Position numbers and translations under genes: made by a program. From Mordavella massiliensis (GTDB lineage: Bacteria > Bacillota > Clostridia > Lachnospirales > Lachnospiraceae): DNA of 64,000 nt. How positions within the stretch are numbered: position 1 is the stretch's first letter; each line of letters starts with the position of its first letter. The notes beneath the pieces were generated by a model. The model had not been told where the DNA came from. It worked only from the letters and a program-made list of their open reading frames with translations, and did no database searches. The stretch is from positions 28,336-92,335 of the forward strand of contig NZ_JACJKS010000011.1 in the NCBI RefSeq assembly GCF_016901695.1, written 5' to 3'. This document shows, piece after piece, positions 1 to 6,637 of the stretch.

Positions 1-525
1 CTCAACGCTAATCTGGGGCACTTTGCATTCAATGACAGCAAAAGGAATACCATTGATGAACAGCACGATATCCGGTCGAGCGTTGTGGAGCTTGTCTCGA
101 CTATCTACCGCAAATTCCTCGGTAACATGGAACAAGTTGTTTCCCGGGTGTTCCCAATCAATATATTTCAAATTAAAGCTGAGTGTTTTTCCCTCACCCA
201 CAGTCTCTGGGTAACTTTTACCAAGCAAAAGAGCGTCATAAATTCTTTCACTAGTACGCACTAAACCATCGGTTAAAGGCTCATCCAGATCTTCCATAGC
301 ACGTTCAATATTAGCAGCAGAAAACTCATTTTCCGCACCAGCGAAAGCATAACGATTGAGCCGACGCAACTGCCCCCGGAGAATATCTCTGAGCAGCACA
401 TGGTACCGGCTGCCTCTCTGCACCTCGCAGTCCTCCGGTGTAATATAGGTATAACCCATGGACCGTAGCAGATCAATAGCCGGCTGCTGGCTGATATTCT
501 TTTCTAAGTACATGGATTTGTCCAT
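1..525 (-). CDS. hsdR: Type I restriction subunit R, N-terminal part (cut by window edge)
   Basis: N-terminal 175 residues of the motor/nuclease subunit of a type I restriction-modification complex; the gene continues past base 1. Reading from the ATG at 525 the frame is open to the edge. It contains the conserved stretch PDIVLFINGIPFAVIECK near the end, which is the D...ExK nuclease core of the HsdR N-terminal domain. The family is usually about 1000 residues, so the helicase part lies outside the window. It is the last visible gene of the operon beginning at 6252, 79 bp after the small gene ending at 605. A GGAGGCAAC ribosome site precedes the ATG. The call is secure because of the nuclease motif and the neighbouring hsdM and hsdS. 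Confidence 0.93.
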   Translation of the reverse strand, partial: MDKSMYLEKNISQQPAIDLLRSMGYTYITPEDCEVQRGSRYHVLLRDILRGQLRRLNRYAFAGAENEFSAANIERAMEDLDEPLTDGLVRTSERIYDALLLGKSYPETVGEGKTLSFNLKYIDWEHPGNNLFHVTEEFAVDSRDKLHNARPDIVLFINGIPFAVIECKVPQISVE

Positions 526-564
526 GGTTGCCTCCTTTCGGAAATATCAATAAAAGCAGGAATA

Positions 565-583
565 GCGGGACGGGAAATCCCGC
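565..583 (-). other. Small hairpin before hsdR
   Basis: A perfect 6-bp inverted repeat (GCGGGA / TCCCGC) lies in the 79-bp gap between the 57-aa gene and hsdR. It is followed on the minus strand only by a mixed T-rich stretch, so at best it is a weak attenuator lowering hsdR relative to hsdM/hsdS. Function is inference. Confidence 0.3.
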
Positions 584-604
584 CTCGCTCTACTGTCTCT
601 GGAT

Positions 605-778
605 TTACTTTTCTTTGCGGACTCCCTTAAAAGGAGTTCCATTCTTTTTGACATCCATAAAACGACCGGTATCACTGTCCCGCTTTACCCATTGTTTTGT
701 AACAGGGTTAAAAGTCTGAGAACGGTCTCTTACCGCTCCATTTCTATGTCCGTCACCACTCGGGGAATTGGTTGCCAT
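605..778 (-). CDS. 57-aa basic hypothetical protein in the hsd operon
   Basis: Small, very basic protein (many K/R, with the segment VRDRSQTFNPVTKQWVKRD and a C-terminal FKGVRKEK). The start at 778 is chosen because AAAGGAGGTG sits about 6 bp before it; a start further upstream would put the ribosome site inside the gene. It lies 17 bp after the 60-aa gene and 79 bp before hsdR. Similar little basic proteins occur beside gut type I R-M genes, as I recall, but I do not know a function. Nucleic-acid binding or control of the restriction subunit would suit its charge, but this is inference. Confidence 0.7.
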   Translation of the reverse strand: MATNSPSGDGHRNGAVRDRSQTFNPVTKQWVKRDSDTGRFMDVKKNGTPFKGVRKEK

Positions 779-795
779 ACGTTTTTCACCTCCTT

Positions 796-978
796 TTATT
801 GCCACCTGTACATGGAAAAATAGACAAGGGTAGCTCTACAAATCTCCTCGGGCGATTTGCTGTGGTCAATAATTTCTTTCAAGTCAGACTTCATCTTTTC
901 CGTGTAGTTTTGCCCGCTGTCCACAACTTTCTTTAACAATTTTTTGCAAGCATGTTCCTGCATTTCTTTTTCTGTCAT
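796..978 (-). CDS. 60-aa hypothetical protein coupled to hsdS
   Basis: A 60-residue, predicted all-helical charged protein (MTEKEMQEHACKKLLKKVV at the N terminus). Its ATG overlaps the hsdS stop codon as ATGA, so it is translationally coupled to hsdS, and a GAGGGT ribosome site lies inside the end of hsdS. No domain is recognised. Its position between HsdS and HsdR suggests a regulator or small partner of the R-M complex, but nothing in the sequence proves that. Confidence 0.68.
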   Translation of the reverse strand: MTEKEMQEHACKKLLKKVVDSGQNYTEKMKSDLKEIIDHSKSPEEICRATLVYFSMYRWQ

Positions 979-2228
979 GTTTTTACCCTCACAATGCCCG
1001 TCAGCAACAGCTGCATCAAGGCTTTTTTCTTTTGTTTTTCCTGTTCAATATTCTGCCGGAGTAAGTCGATTTCCCGATCAGCGGTGGAAAGGATTTCGGC
1101 AATAGCGGTTTGTTCTTTCACGTCTGGTGGATAAAAAACCTTAATCTTCTTAAAATTCTCATATTTTAGGTTTCGAGTATCGTCTACTAAGCCTTGCGAA
1201 AAACGATAAAACAGAAAGATAATCTCCGGCATTTTGAAAAGATACGCAAAGTACTTTGCATTAATTGATGAATTCGGTTTCAAAATTGTATAAGCCGGAC
1301 TAACAATACCATCATAGTTGGAATACGCTGAAACTCCCTGCCACATTCGCATTGTGTTATATCCAATATCTCCAACGCAAACTCTCAAATATTTTGATTT
1401 ATCATTGCTAGAATTGTCTTTCAAATCCAACTCTTTTCTTGGAATGATGCCTTGTGTTCCCGTAATGGCTAGCATCTCTAATCCTTCGCAGTTTGTTTCT
1501 TTACGTTCAAGAAACAACTTTCCTAGACGTTCCGTTTTCCATTCACCACTAAACCCCGGCAAACGCTTTTTGCTGGTCAAAAGCTGTTGCATGAAATACT
1601 TTTTCTGCCGCTTCTTTTTGGTAAGGCGCTTTTCTTTCAACTCAATCACCTTGTCTTGGGTCATCAAGATCGCGGCAATTTTTCTTTGTTCTTCAATGGA
1701 CGGCAGTATAATTTTGCTCTTTAAAAAGCGATTTTGTCCCAAAGTTTTGTTTCGTCCTGCTCCTCCTGGAGATGCCGCTTCTAGAATATTGGTTCCGCGC
1801 TTTGTTAAAAAATAATAAACCAGGTAATTGATATCAACTCTATCATTTACAGGACGGTACATTGGAAAACGATGAGAACCAACCATTCCTACTTCAGATT
1901 GTGTGGTCTTCCCAATTGCCTGTTCCCATGCGAAAACAATATTAACTATAAAGCAGTCCGGCTCAATCCAAAAGACAGCCTTATTTTCCAATGCTTCTCC
2001 CGTAACAGGTTCTTTATAGAAAAGTCCCTTTCCGTGGGAACGAATACCGATTTGTGTGTACAATTCGTTTGGCTCAACCTCAACAGGCCTTTCAATACGT
2101 TGGAGGCAGTCTCTAAGCATGTGCACTTCCCAGTCAACAGGAAGAATCCCTACTTTTGTTTTTTTGTATCCATCCGGAATATTTCCGTGCCGAATCTGCT
2201 CAATTATATCTCTTGTTCTTAATTTCAT
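975..2228 (-). CDS. hsdS: Type I restriction-modification specificity subunit S
   Basis: Full-length HsdS (417 aa) that reads the bipartite DNA target for the methylase and restriction complexes. Two target-recognition halves are visible: residues about 10-195 ending in LPSIEEQRKIAAIL plus a coiled helix rich in K, and residues about 220-400 ending in YPPDVKEQTAIAEIL plus a second coiled helix. This duplicated TRD-spacer layout is diagnostic. The start overlaps the stop of the S-4TM effector (ATGA at 2225-2228), and the stop overlaps the next small gene in the same way. Unusually, it is separated from hsdM by two CBASS genes. Confidence 0.93.
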   Translation of the reverse strand: MKLRTRDIIEQIRHGNIPDGYKKTKVGILPVDWEVHMLRDCLQRIERPVEVEPNELYTQIGIRSHGKGLFYKEPVTGEALENKAVFWIEPDCFIVNIVFAWEQAIGKTTQSEVGMVGSHRFPMYRPVNDRVDINYLVYYFLTKRGTNILEAASPGGAGRNKTLGQNRFLKSKIILPSIEEQRKIAAILMTQDKVIELKEKRLTKKKRQKKYFMQQLLTSKKRLPGFSGEWKTERLGKLFLERKETNCEGLEMLAITGTQGIIPRKELDLKDNSSNDKSKYLRVCVGDIGYNTMRMWQGVSAYSNYDGIVSPAYTILKPNSSINAKYFAYLFKMPEIIFLFYRFSQGLVDDTRNLKYENFKKIKVFYPPDVKEQTAIAEILSTADREIDLLRQNIEQEKQKKKALMQLLLTGIVRVKT

Positions 2229-3130
2229 TTTTGCTCACCATTCTCTTGACTCAAATTAACAATGGTTTCTGCAATACTATCTTCCTGCTTCTGATGTTTT
2301 CTCTTTCGCATTTTATAAAACCAATCCGGAATAAGAAAACCTACTTCTCGTCTTTCTCGAATCTTATATTGCAAATCGACCAATTCTTGTTTTATAGACA
2401 CTTTGTTATCCCCTGATAATTTATTTTCAATTTTATCGCAAAAAGCATCGATTTCCTTCAAAAGTGAATTACTCTTAATGACCTCTTTACAGACAGAATA
2501 TATATATTCTACAAGTGGTGTTAACCATGATAAAATACATATTAACTTTATAAAGTTTGGATTGACGATAAACATACTTGCAACCATAGCAACAACTGCA
2601 ACTAATAAAATACCAAGTTGAAGACAAATATAAGATTTATGCAAGCCGTAGTCCCATCTTACATTTTCTCGTTGACAGTGAAAAACCTGAGCTTCACCTG
2701 ACAAAGATGAGTAATCACTATACCAATTTTTCATATCAGAAGTATCTACACCTGAGAATTTACTTGTCGTCTTTGCAAGATCGGTCTTATTGGGCAATTC
2801 ACCCCATTCAGATGTAGCACCCCCTATGATTGAGGAAAAAAGCGTTACATCAATATATTGTTGTATAGAAGCAGCGTGTTTTTTATGAGATGAAATATAA
2901 CCATCTGAGTATTTGTTAAACACGACCAAGCCCACTGCAAATAAACTGGATAAAGCAGATAGTGTATCACAGTCCAAAATAGACACAACAACAGAAAAGA
3001 TTGCAAACGTAAGAGTCATAATTGACTTCAACCGATTGGCTCTTTTGGCCTGAGAATATTCATCTCTTTGTGCCAACTGACATTCGAGTAAAAATTTTTC
3101 ATTCTGCTTGGCATAAATATTGTTATCCAT
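2225..3130 (-). CDS. CBASS effector, S-4TM pore-forming membrane protein
   Basis: Predicted membrane-permeabilising effector of a CBASS antiphage system. Four hydrophobic segments are visible at about residues 36-51, 57-71, 166-188 and 192-212. The central soluble loop carries the WYSDYSSL and CQRENVRWDYGLH stretches typical of the SMODS-associated 4TM (S-4TM) family, and the tail is basic and helical. The start MDNNIYAKQNEKFLLECQLA at 3130 is chosen over an upstream ATG at 3268 because it matches the family N terminus and leaves only an 8-bp overlap with the CD-NTase gene. In the family model, a cyclic nucleotide made by the adjacent enzyme triggers pore formation and abortive death. The stop overlaps hsdS by 4 bp. 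Confidence 0.85.
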   Translation of the reverse strand: MDNNIYAKQNEKFLLECQLAQRDEYSQAKRANRLKSIMTLTFAIFSVVVSILDCDTLSALSSLFAVGLVVFNKYSDGYISSHKKHAASIQQYIDVTLFSSIIGGATSEWGELPNKTDLAKTTSKFSGVDTSDMKNWYSDYSSLSGEAQVFHCQRENVRWDYGLHKSYICLQLGILLVAVVAMVASMFIVNPNFIKLICILSWLTPLVEYIYSVCKEVIKSNSLLKEIDAFCDKIENKLSGDNKVSIKQELVDLQYKIRERREVGFLIPDWFYKMRKRKHQKQEDSIAETIVNLSQENGEQK

Positions 3131-4121
3131 ATGTTGGGAAGTCGCTTCCAAAAATTTCACCCCACTTTTTAATTGCTTCTTTATGGTTACTAGCCTTTTC
3201 TTGTTCCCAGGCTTCACAGGCCTTTTTGTAGTCAGTCTGTGCCTTTTGCTGAAGGCACAGTTTATCATCTACACTAAGGTTATTGATATCACCTTGTATC
3301 TCTTTCATGTCATATACTGGACTCAAAATATGACTCGCTAAATAATTTAACGCATCGCGAAAACGAAAATCGATATACTCACTCAGTTCTGTTTGGGAAT
3401 CTGCAAAATTTATAATCATAGTCTCGAGCATATACGATGGTAGTGTTTTTGCGTTCTTTACTTTATTCCATTTTTTGCAAAGGCGAATTAACTCCAACAC
3501 GCGCCCATCTTTACTCTGGTTTGTGCTTGTAACATGCTCTTTGTCTTTATCGGGAGCTGTCTTTTTCCAATTGCCATTTCCGTTCGGAATTAAATAGTAT
3601 GACCTACCATCACTTTCTTCCACCGTATGAAAACATGGTACGATATCAAAAGACCATTCCTTCGATTTAAGATTTAAAATAATGGCTTCACCGTTTCTGC
3701 GAATCTCAGAACGAGAATATTCCCTTACCGATTCTAATTTTTTCTTAAATTTATTAGATACCTGAGTACTGTTAAGTGTTCCGTCTTCACGTGTACAATC
3801 TTTTTGTGCTTCATTAGTTGTACTTGCAGTTATTCTGACTTCGTCCCATGGATCATCAGAGTAATACTTTGCACCATTAGCAGCAATACCAATCATCAAA
3901 TCCACATCATCAAGTTCACGGCATTTGGTTCTTCTCGCAAATGAACCAAAGTGTACATTAAAGCTATCACACAAATCAAAGAAACCGTCTCTATTATCAA
4001 ATTCAGCGATATTATCAAGCAGGTTGTCTCGACTCGTTCTTGCTTTACATACAACATCCGAATCAAGATTGACGATATCTTTCATAAATTCAGCAAATGC
4101 ATTGTTAACCGTTGTAGCCAA
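3123..4121 (-). CDS. CBASS CD-NTase (cGAS/DncV-like nucleotidyltransferase)
   Basis: Second-messenger synthase of a CBASS system. The nucleotidyltransferase signature is complete: GS at residues 59-60 within HFGSFARRTK, the paired acidic residues DVD at 72-74, and the third acidic residue D158 in WSFDIVPCF. It is 332 aa, normal for the SMODS family. The start is TTG at 4121, preceded by GGGAGGT about 9 bp away, itself overlapping the hsdM stop region. It sits 14 bp after hsdM and overlaps the S-4TM gene by 8 bp, so the pair is a two-gene CBASS without Cap2/Cap3-type accessory genes. The nucleotide product cannot be read from sequence alone. Confidence 0.9.
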   Translation of the reverse strand: MATTVNNAFAEFMKDIVNLDSDVVCKARTSRDNLLDNIAEFDNRDGFFDLCDSFNVHFGSFARRTKCRELDDVDLMIGIAANGAKYYSDDPWDEVRITASTTNEAQKDCTREDGTLNSTQVSNKFKKKLESVREYSRSEIRRNGEAIILNLKSKEWSFDIVPCFHTVEESDGRSYYLIPNGNGNWKKTAPDKDKEHVTSTNQSKDGRVLELIRLCKKWNKVKNAKTLPSYMLETMIINFADSQTELSEYIDFRFRDALNYLASHILSPVYDMKEIQGDINNLSVDDKLCLQQKAQTDYKKACEAWEQEKASNHKEAIKKWGEIFGSDFPTYG

Positions 4122-4135
4122 CTTCCTTTACCTCC

Positions 4136-5671
4136 CTAAATTCCTAATTCATCCAGATATTTTTTCATCTGCGTTTGAACATTAACTAGTTCAGCCTCAA
4201 TACTGGCAATACTCCGCTGTACCTCATCAATATCCACCAGTTCTTCTTCCTCAAAAGTATCCACATACCGGGGGATATTCAGGTTGAAGTCATTCTCTTT
4301 GATCTCGTCGAAGGAGGCTACATAACTATACTTATCCTTGTTCTGCCACACTTGATAGGCTTCCACAATGCGTGTAATGTCGCTGTCTCGCAGAATATTC
4401 TGGTTCTTGCCCTTCTCGAAGTTTCCATCCCCGGAAGCATCAATGAACAACACATCTCGGCAAGTGCGATTCTTCTTGAATACCAAAATACAGGCTGGGA
4501 TTCCAGTGCCGTAAAATAGATTGGCCGGTAACCCGATAACCGCATCCAGCAGATTCATTTCCACAAGCTGACGGCGTATTTTTCCCTCGCTGGCTCCGCG
4601 GAACAGGACACCATGTGGCAACACCACTGCCATGCGGCCATTTTCCGCATCTAAGCTGGAAAGCATGTGCAGCACAAAGGCATAATCGCCTTTGGAAGTG
4701 GGCGGTACTCCCCAATCAAAACGGTGATACCGATCCAGTTCAGCGGACATTTTTTTCTTGCCCTTACTGTTTACCTCTGCTTCCGATAAGAAACCACTAT
4801 CCCATTTATCCAGACTGAATGGGGGATTCGCCACCACGACTTGAAATTTCATTAAATTATCATTCTCGACATTCTGAGGATTGGAGAGGGTATCTCCCTG
4901 CCAAATTCTAGCATCATCCACACCGTGCAAAAACATATTCATTGTACAGAGAGCCCAAGTCTGTGCGTTGAGTTCTTGTCCATAAATAGCAACTTTTCCG
5001 CTGGGAACTTTCTTATACGCTTTCAACAACAGGCCACCGCTCCCGCAGGTAGGATCATAGATCCGGTCGTTCTCCCTAGGCTTTACCAATGAGGCCACTA
5101 GCTCAGAGACCTGACTGGGCGTGAAAAATTCTCCGCCCTTCTTTCCTGCGTCAGAGGCAAACATAGCAATCATGTATTCATAGGCATCCCCAATGATATC
5201 GTCAGCACCTAGCTGACTTGGTCGCAAATCAAGACCATTGAAGTCCTCCAGCAGATTCCTCAAGGTTGTATTCTTCTCTTTAGGCTCACCAAAATCCACC
5301 TGGGAATTAAAGTCAATGGCCCGGAACACATTGCGCAACTTTCCGCTGTTATGTTCCTCAATATAGTTCAGAGCCACATTGATTTTCTGGCCAATTTCAG
5401 CATCATTTCTATTGGTATAAAGATAGTCGAAAGTGGACTGCTCGTCCATTGAAAAACGCTCTCGACTCATGGCACGCTCTACTCGGCGCATATCACCATC
5501 ATATTGTTTGATATAGTCCTCTCGTTTCTCCTTAGAGACATCGCTTAGGTATTTCACGAACAGCATGGAAAGAATATAATCCTTATAGCGGGAGCTATCG
5601 ATCTTTCCACGAAAACTATCACAGGCATTCCACAGAACCTGTTCAATATCTTTTCTCGTTGTCATCTTCAT
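4136..5671 (-). CDS. hsdM: Type I R-M DNA N6-adenine methyltransferase subunit M
   Basis: Methylase subunit, 511 aa. The N-terminal helical HsdM domain (residues 1-150) is followed by the SAM-binding motif DPTCGSGG at 206-213 and the catalytic NPPF at 282-285, the pair that defines gamma-class N6-adenine methylases. The C-terminal coiled helix would contact HsdS. The ATG at 5671 overlaps the stop of the half-HsdS gene by 4 bp (ATGA); a second in-frame ATG lies 6 bp later. It is followed after 14 bp by the CD-NTase gene instead of hsdS, which is the odd point of this operon. Confidence 0.96.
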   Translation of the reverse strand: MKMTTRKDIEQVLWNACDSFRGKIDSSRYKDYILSMLFVKYLSDVSKEKREDYIKQYDGDMRRVERAMSRERFSMDEQSTFDYLYTNRNDAEIGQKINVALNYIEEHNSGKLRNVFRAIDFNSQVDFGEPKEKNTTLRNLLEDFNGLDLRPSQLGADDIIGDAYEYMIAMFASDAGKKGGEFFTPSQVSELVASLVKPRENDRIYDPTCGSGGLLLKAYKKVPSGKVAIYGQELNAQTWALCTMNMFLHGVDDARIWQGDTLSNPQNVENDNLMKFQVVVANPPFSLDKWDSGFLSEAEVNSKGKKKMSAELDRYHRFDWGVPPTSKGDYAFVLHMLSSLDAENGRMAVVLPHGVLFRGASEGKIRRQLVEMNLLDAVIGLPANLFYGTGIPACILVFKKNRTCRDVLFIDASGDGNFEKGKNQNILRDSDITRIVEAYQVWQNKDKYSYVASFDEIKENDFNLNIPRYVDTFEEEELVDIDEVQRSIASIEAELVNVQTQMKKYLDELGI

Positions 5672-6252
5672 TTTCCTCTCTTTTCTCTTTTGTATTCCTG
5701 ATCTAACAGACTCGAATACAACTTTTCTTTTTCTGCTGCCAATTCTTTAAGCAGCTGACTTTCCTTCTTTGCCAGCAAATTTAGCTGTGCAATTTTTTGC
5801 TGAACCTCAATTGGAAGAAGCACAAGCTCAAAGTCCATAAGAAATTTTGCTTTTATTGCTCCAAGCATATTACTAGTCGTATTCTCGTAGATTTTATGCC
5901 TCACCTTTTGGGTATTAAGCAACCAAAAAAGATACTCTGGGAGCAACCGTTTATCTTCTATTCGAATCACCACAAAGTTTGAGGATATCACCATTCCTGA
6001 TGTAGTGTCATCTATCAAAACTGCCGTATAAGGTGCAGTAAGACGGACAACAATATCTCCCTGCCTGGAAAGGTACTCTTCCTTCAGTGACTCTTTCGCT
6101 TCATAGATATCCGCTTTGTGTAGGTCAATGTTACCCTCCTGCTGAATGCAACGTAAATTGATTAAAGGATACCGGTAATCTGTCGGCTCCTTGGATTGTT
6201 TTCTTGACAAAACTAATCCACTGCGGACACCCGCAAGACTCTGCAATTTCAT
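5668..6252 (-). CDS. Half-size HsdS-like protein (single target-recognition domain)
   Basis: 194-aa protein with one TRD-like domain: LINLRCIQQEGNID, a GDIVVRLTAPYTAVLI strand pair, LLPEYLFWLLN, then VQQKIAQLN leading into a coiled helix. This is exactly one half of a type I specificity subunit. The ATG at 6252 has GAGGTGG upstream and the stop overlaps hsdM by 4 bp. A complete HsdS exists downstream, so this is an additional half-subunit at the head of the operon. It could dimerise, swap into the complex to alter specificity, or modulate it; or it could be a fixed remnant. The open frame and coupling favour a functional protein. Confidence 0.85.
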   Translation of the reverse strand: MKLQSLAGVRSGLVLSRKQSKEPTDYRYPLINLRCIQQEGNIDLHKADIYEAKESLKEEYLSRQGDIVVRLTAPYTAVLIDDTTSGMVISSNFVVIRIEDKRLLPEYLFWLLNTQKVRHKIYENTTSNMLGAIKAKFLMDFELVLLPIEVQQKIAQLNLLAKKESQLLKELAAEKEKLYSSLLDQEYKREKRGK

Positions 6253-6263
6253 TTCGCCACCTC

Positions 6264-6372
6264 GTTTGTCATGATTGATAAATGACAGATGTCATCTAAA
6301 AAAATACTCTTCTTGAGATAAACCTATTATATTTTAACCAATTGAATTCGTCAAGAGCAGGTTTGTCATGAT
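6264..6372. repeat. TGTCAT repeats around the hsd/CBASS promoter, candidate operator
   Basis: The 12-mer GTTTGTCATGAT occurs at 6264-6275 and again at 6361-6372, one copy on each side of the promoter. Between the start site and the first gene, TGTCAT (6267-6272), ATGACA (6282-6287) and TGTCAT (6290-6295) form overlapping inverted repeats. The layout suggests a repressor or controller protein; none is encoded beside it. Confidence 0.45.
6326..6354 (-). promoter_or_regulatory. Sigma-A promoter of the hsd/CBASS operon
   Basis: On the minus strand TTGACG (6354-6349) and TATAAT (6331-6326) are separated by exactly 17 bp, with the first gene starting about 75 bp downstream. It is an almost perfect vegetative promoter, so the defence operon could be well transcribed unless repressed. 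Confidence 0.8.
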
Positions 6373-6481
6373 ACAAAAATAACATCACGGACATATCACA
6401 ATATACGCTTCGTTATATTTCAAAAATATCCACTAATTGATTTCCAGACTTTCTTTTTACCTTTAATTATTTTATTCAAAA

Positions 6482-6573
6482 AAGCATCCCTTTATATAAA
6501 GGTATAAATGCTACTCTTAAACTGAGTCTCAGTGGCTCGCTTTCTAGTTAACAAACATAATAAAGGAATGCTT
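6482..6573. repeat. 92-bp element with 14-bp inverted ends
   Basis: AAGCATCCCTTTAT at 6482-6495 and ATAAAGGAATGCTT at 6560-6573 are inverted repeats matching at 13 of 14 positions. Next to the left arm, CCTTTATATAAAGG is a perfect palindrome. The element lies in the 385-bp gap between the hsd operon and the DUF262 gene. It could be a small non-autonomous mobile element or a stem-loop; no clear target duplication is visible. The rest of this gap holds only the promoter and repeats listed separately. Confidence 0.35.
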
Positions 6574-6637
6574 AATCGAATTGTAGAAAATTAAAAACTC
6601 TTCGAGTAAAAATAATTATTCATGCTAGTAGATCAAA

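Noticed and set aside
3123..4121. CRISPR-associated or toxin-antitoxin (MNT/HEPN) nucleotidyltransferase
   Set aside because: Length, GSFARRT...DVDLM layout and the adjacent S-4TM effector fit a CBASS CD-NTase; no HEPN partner exists.
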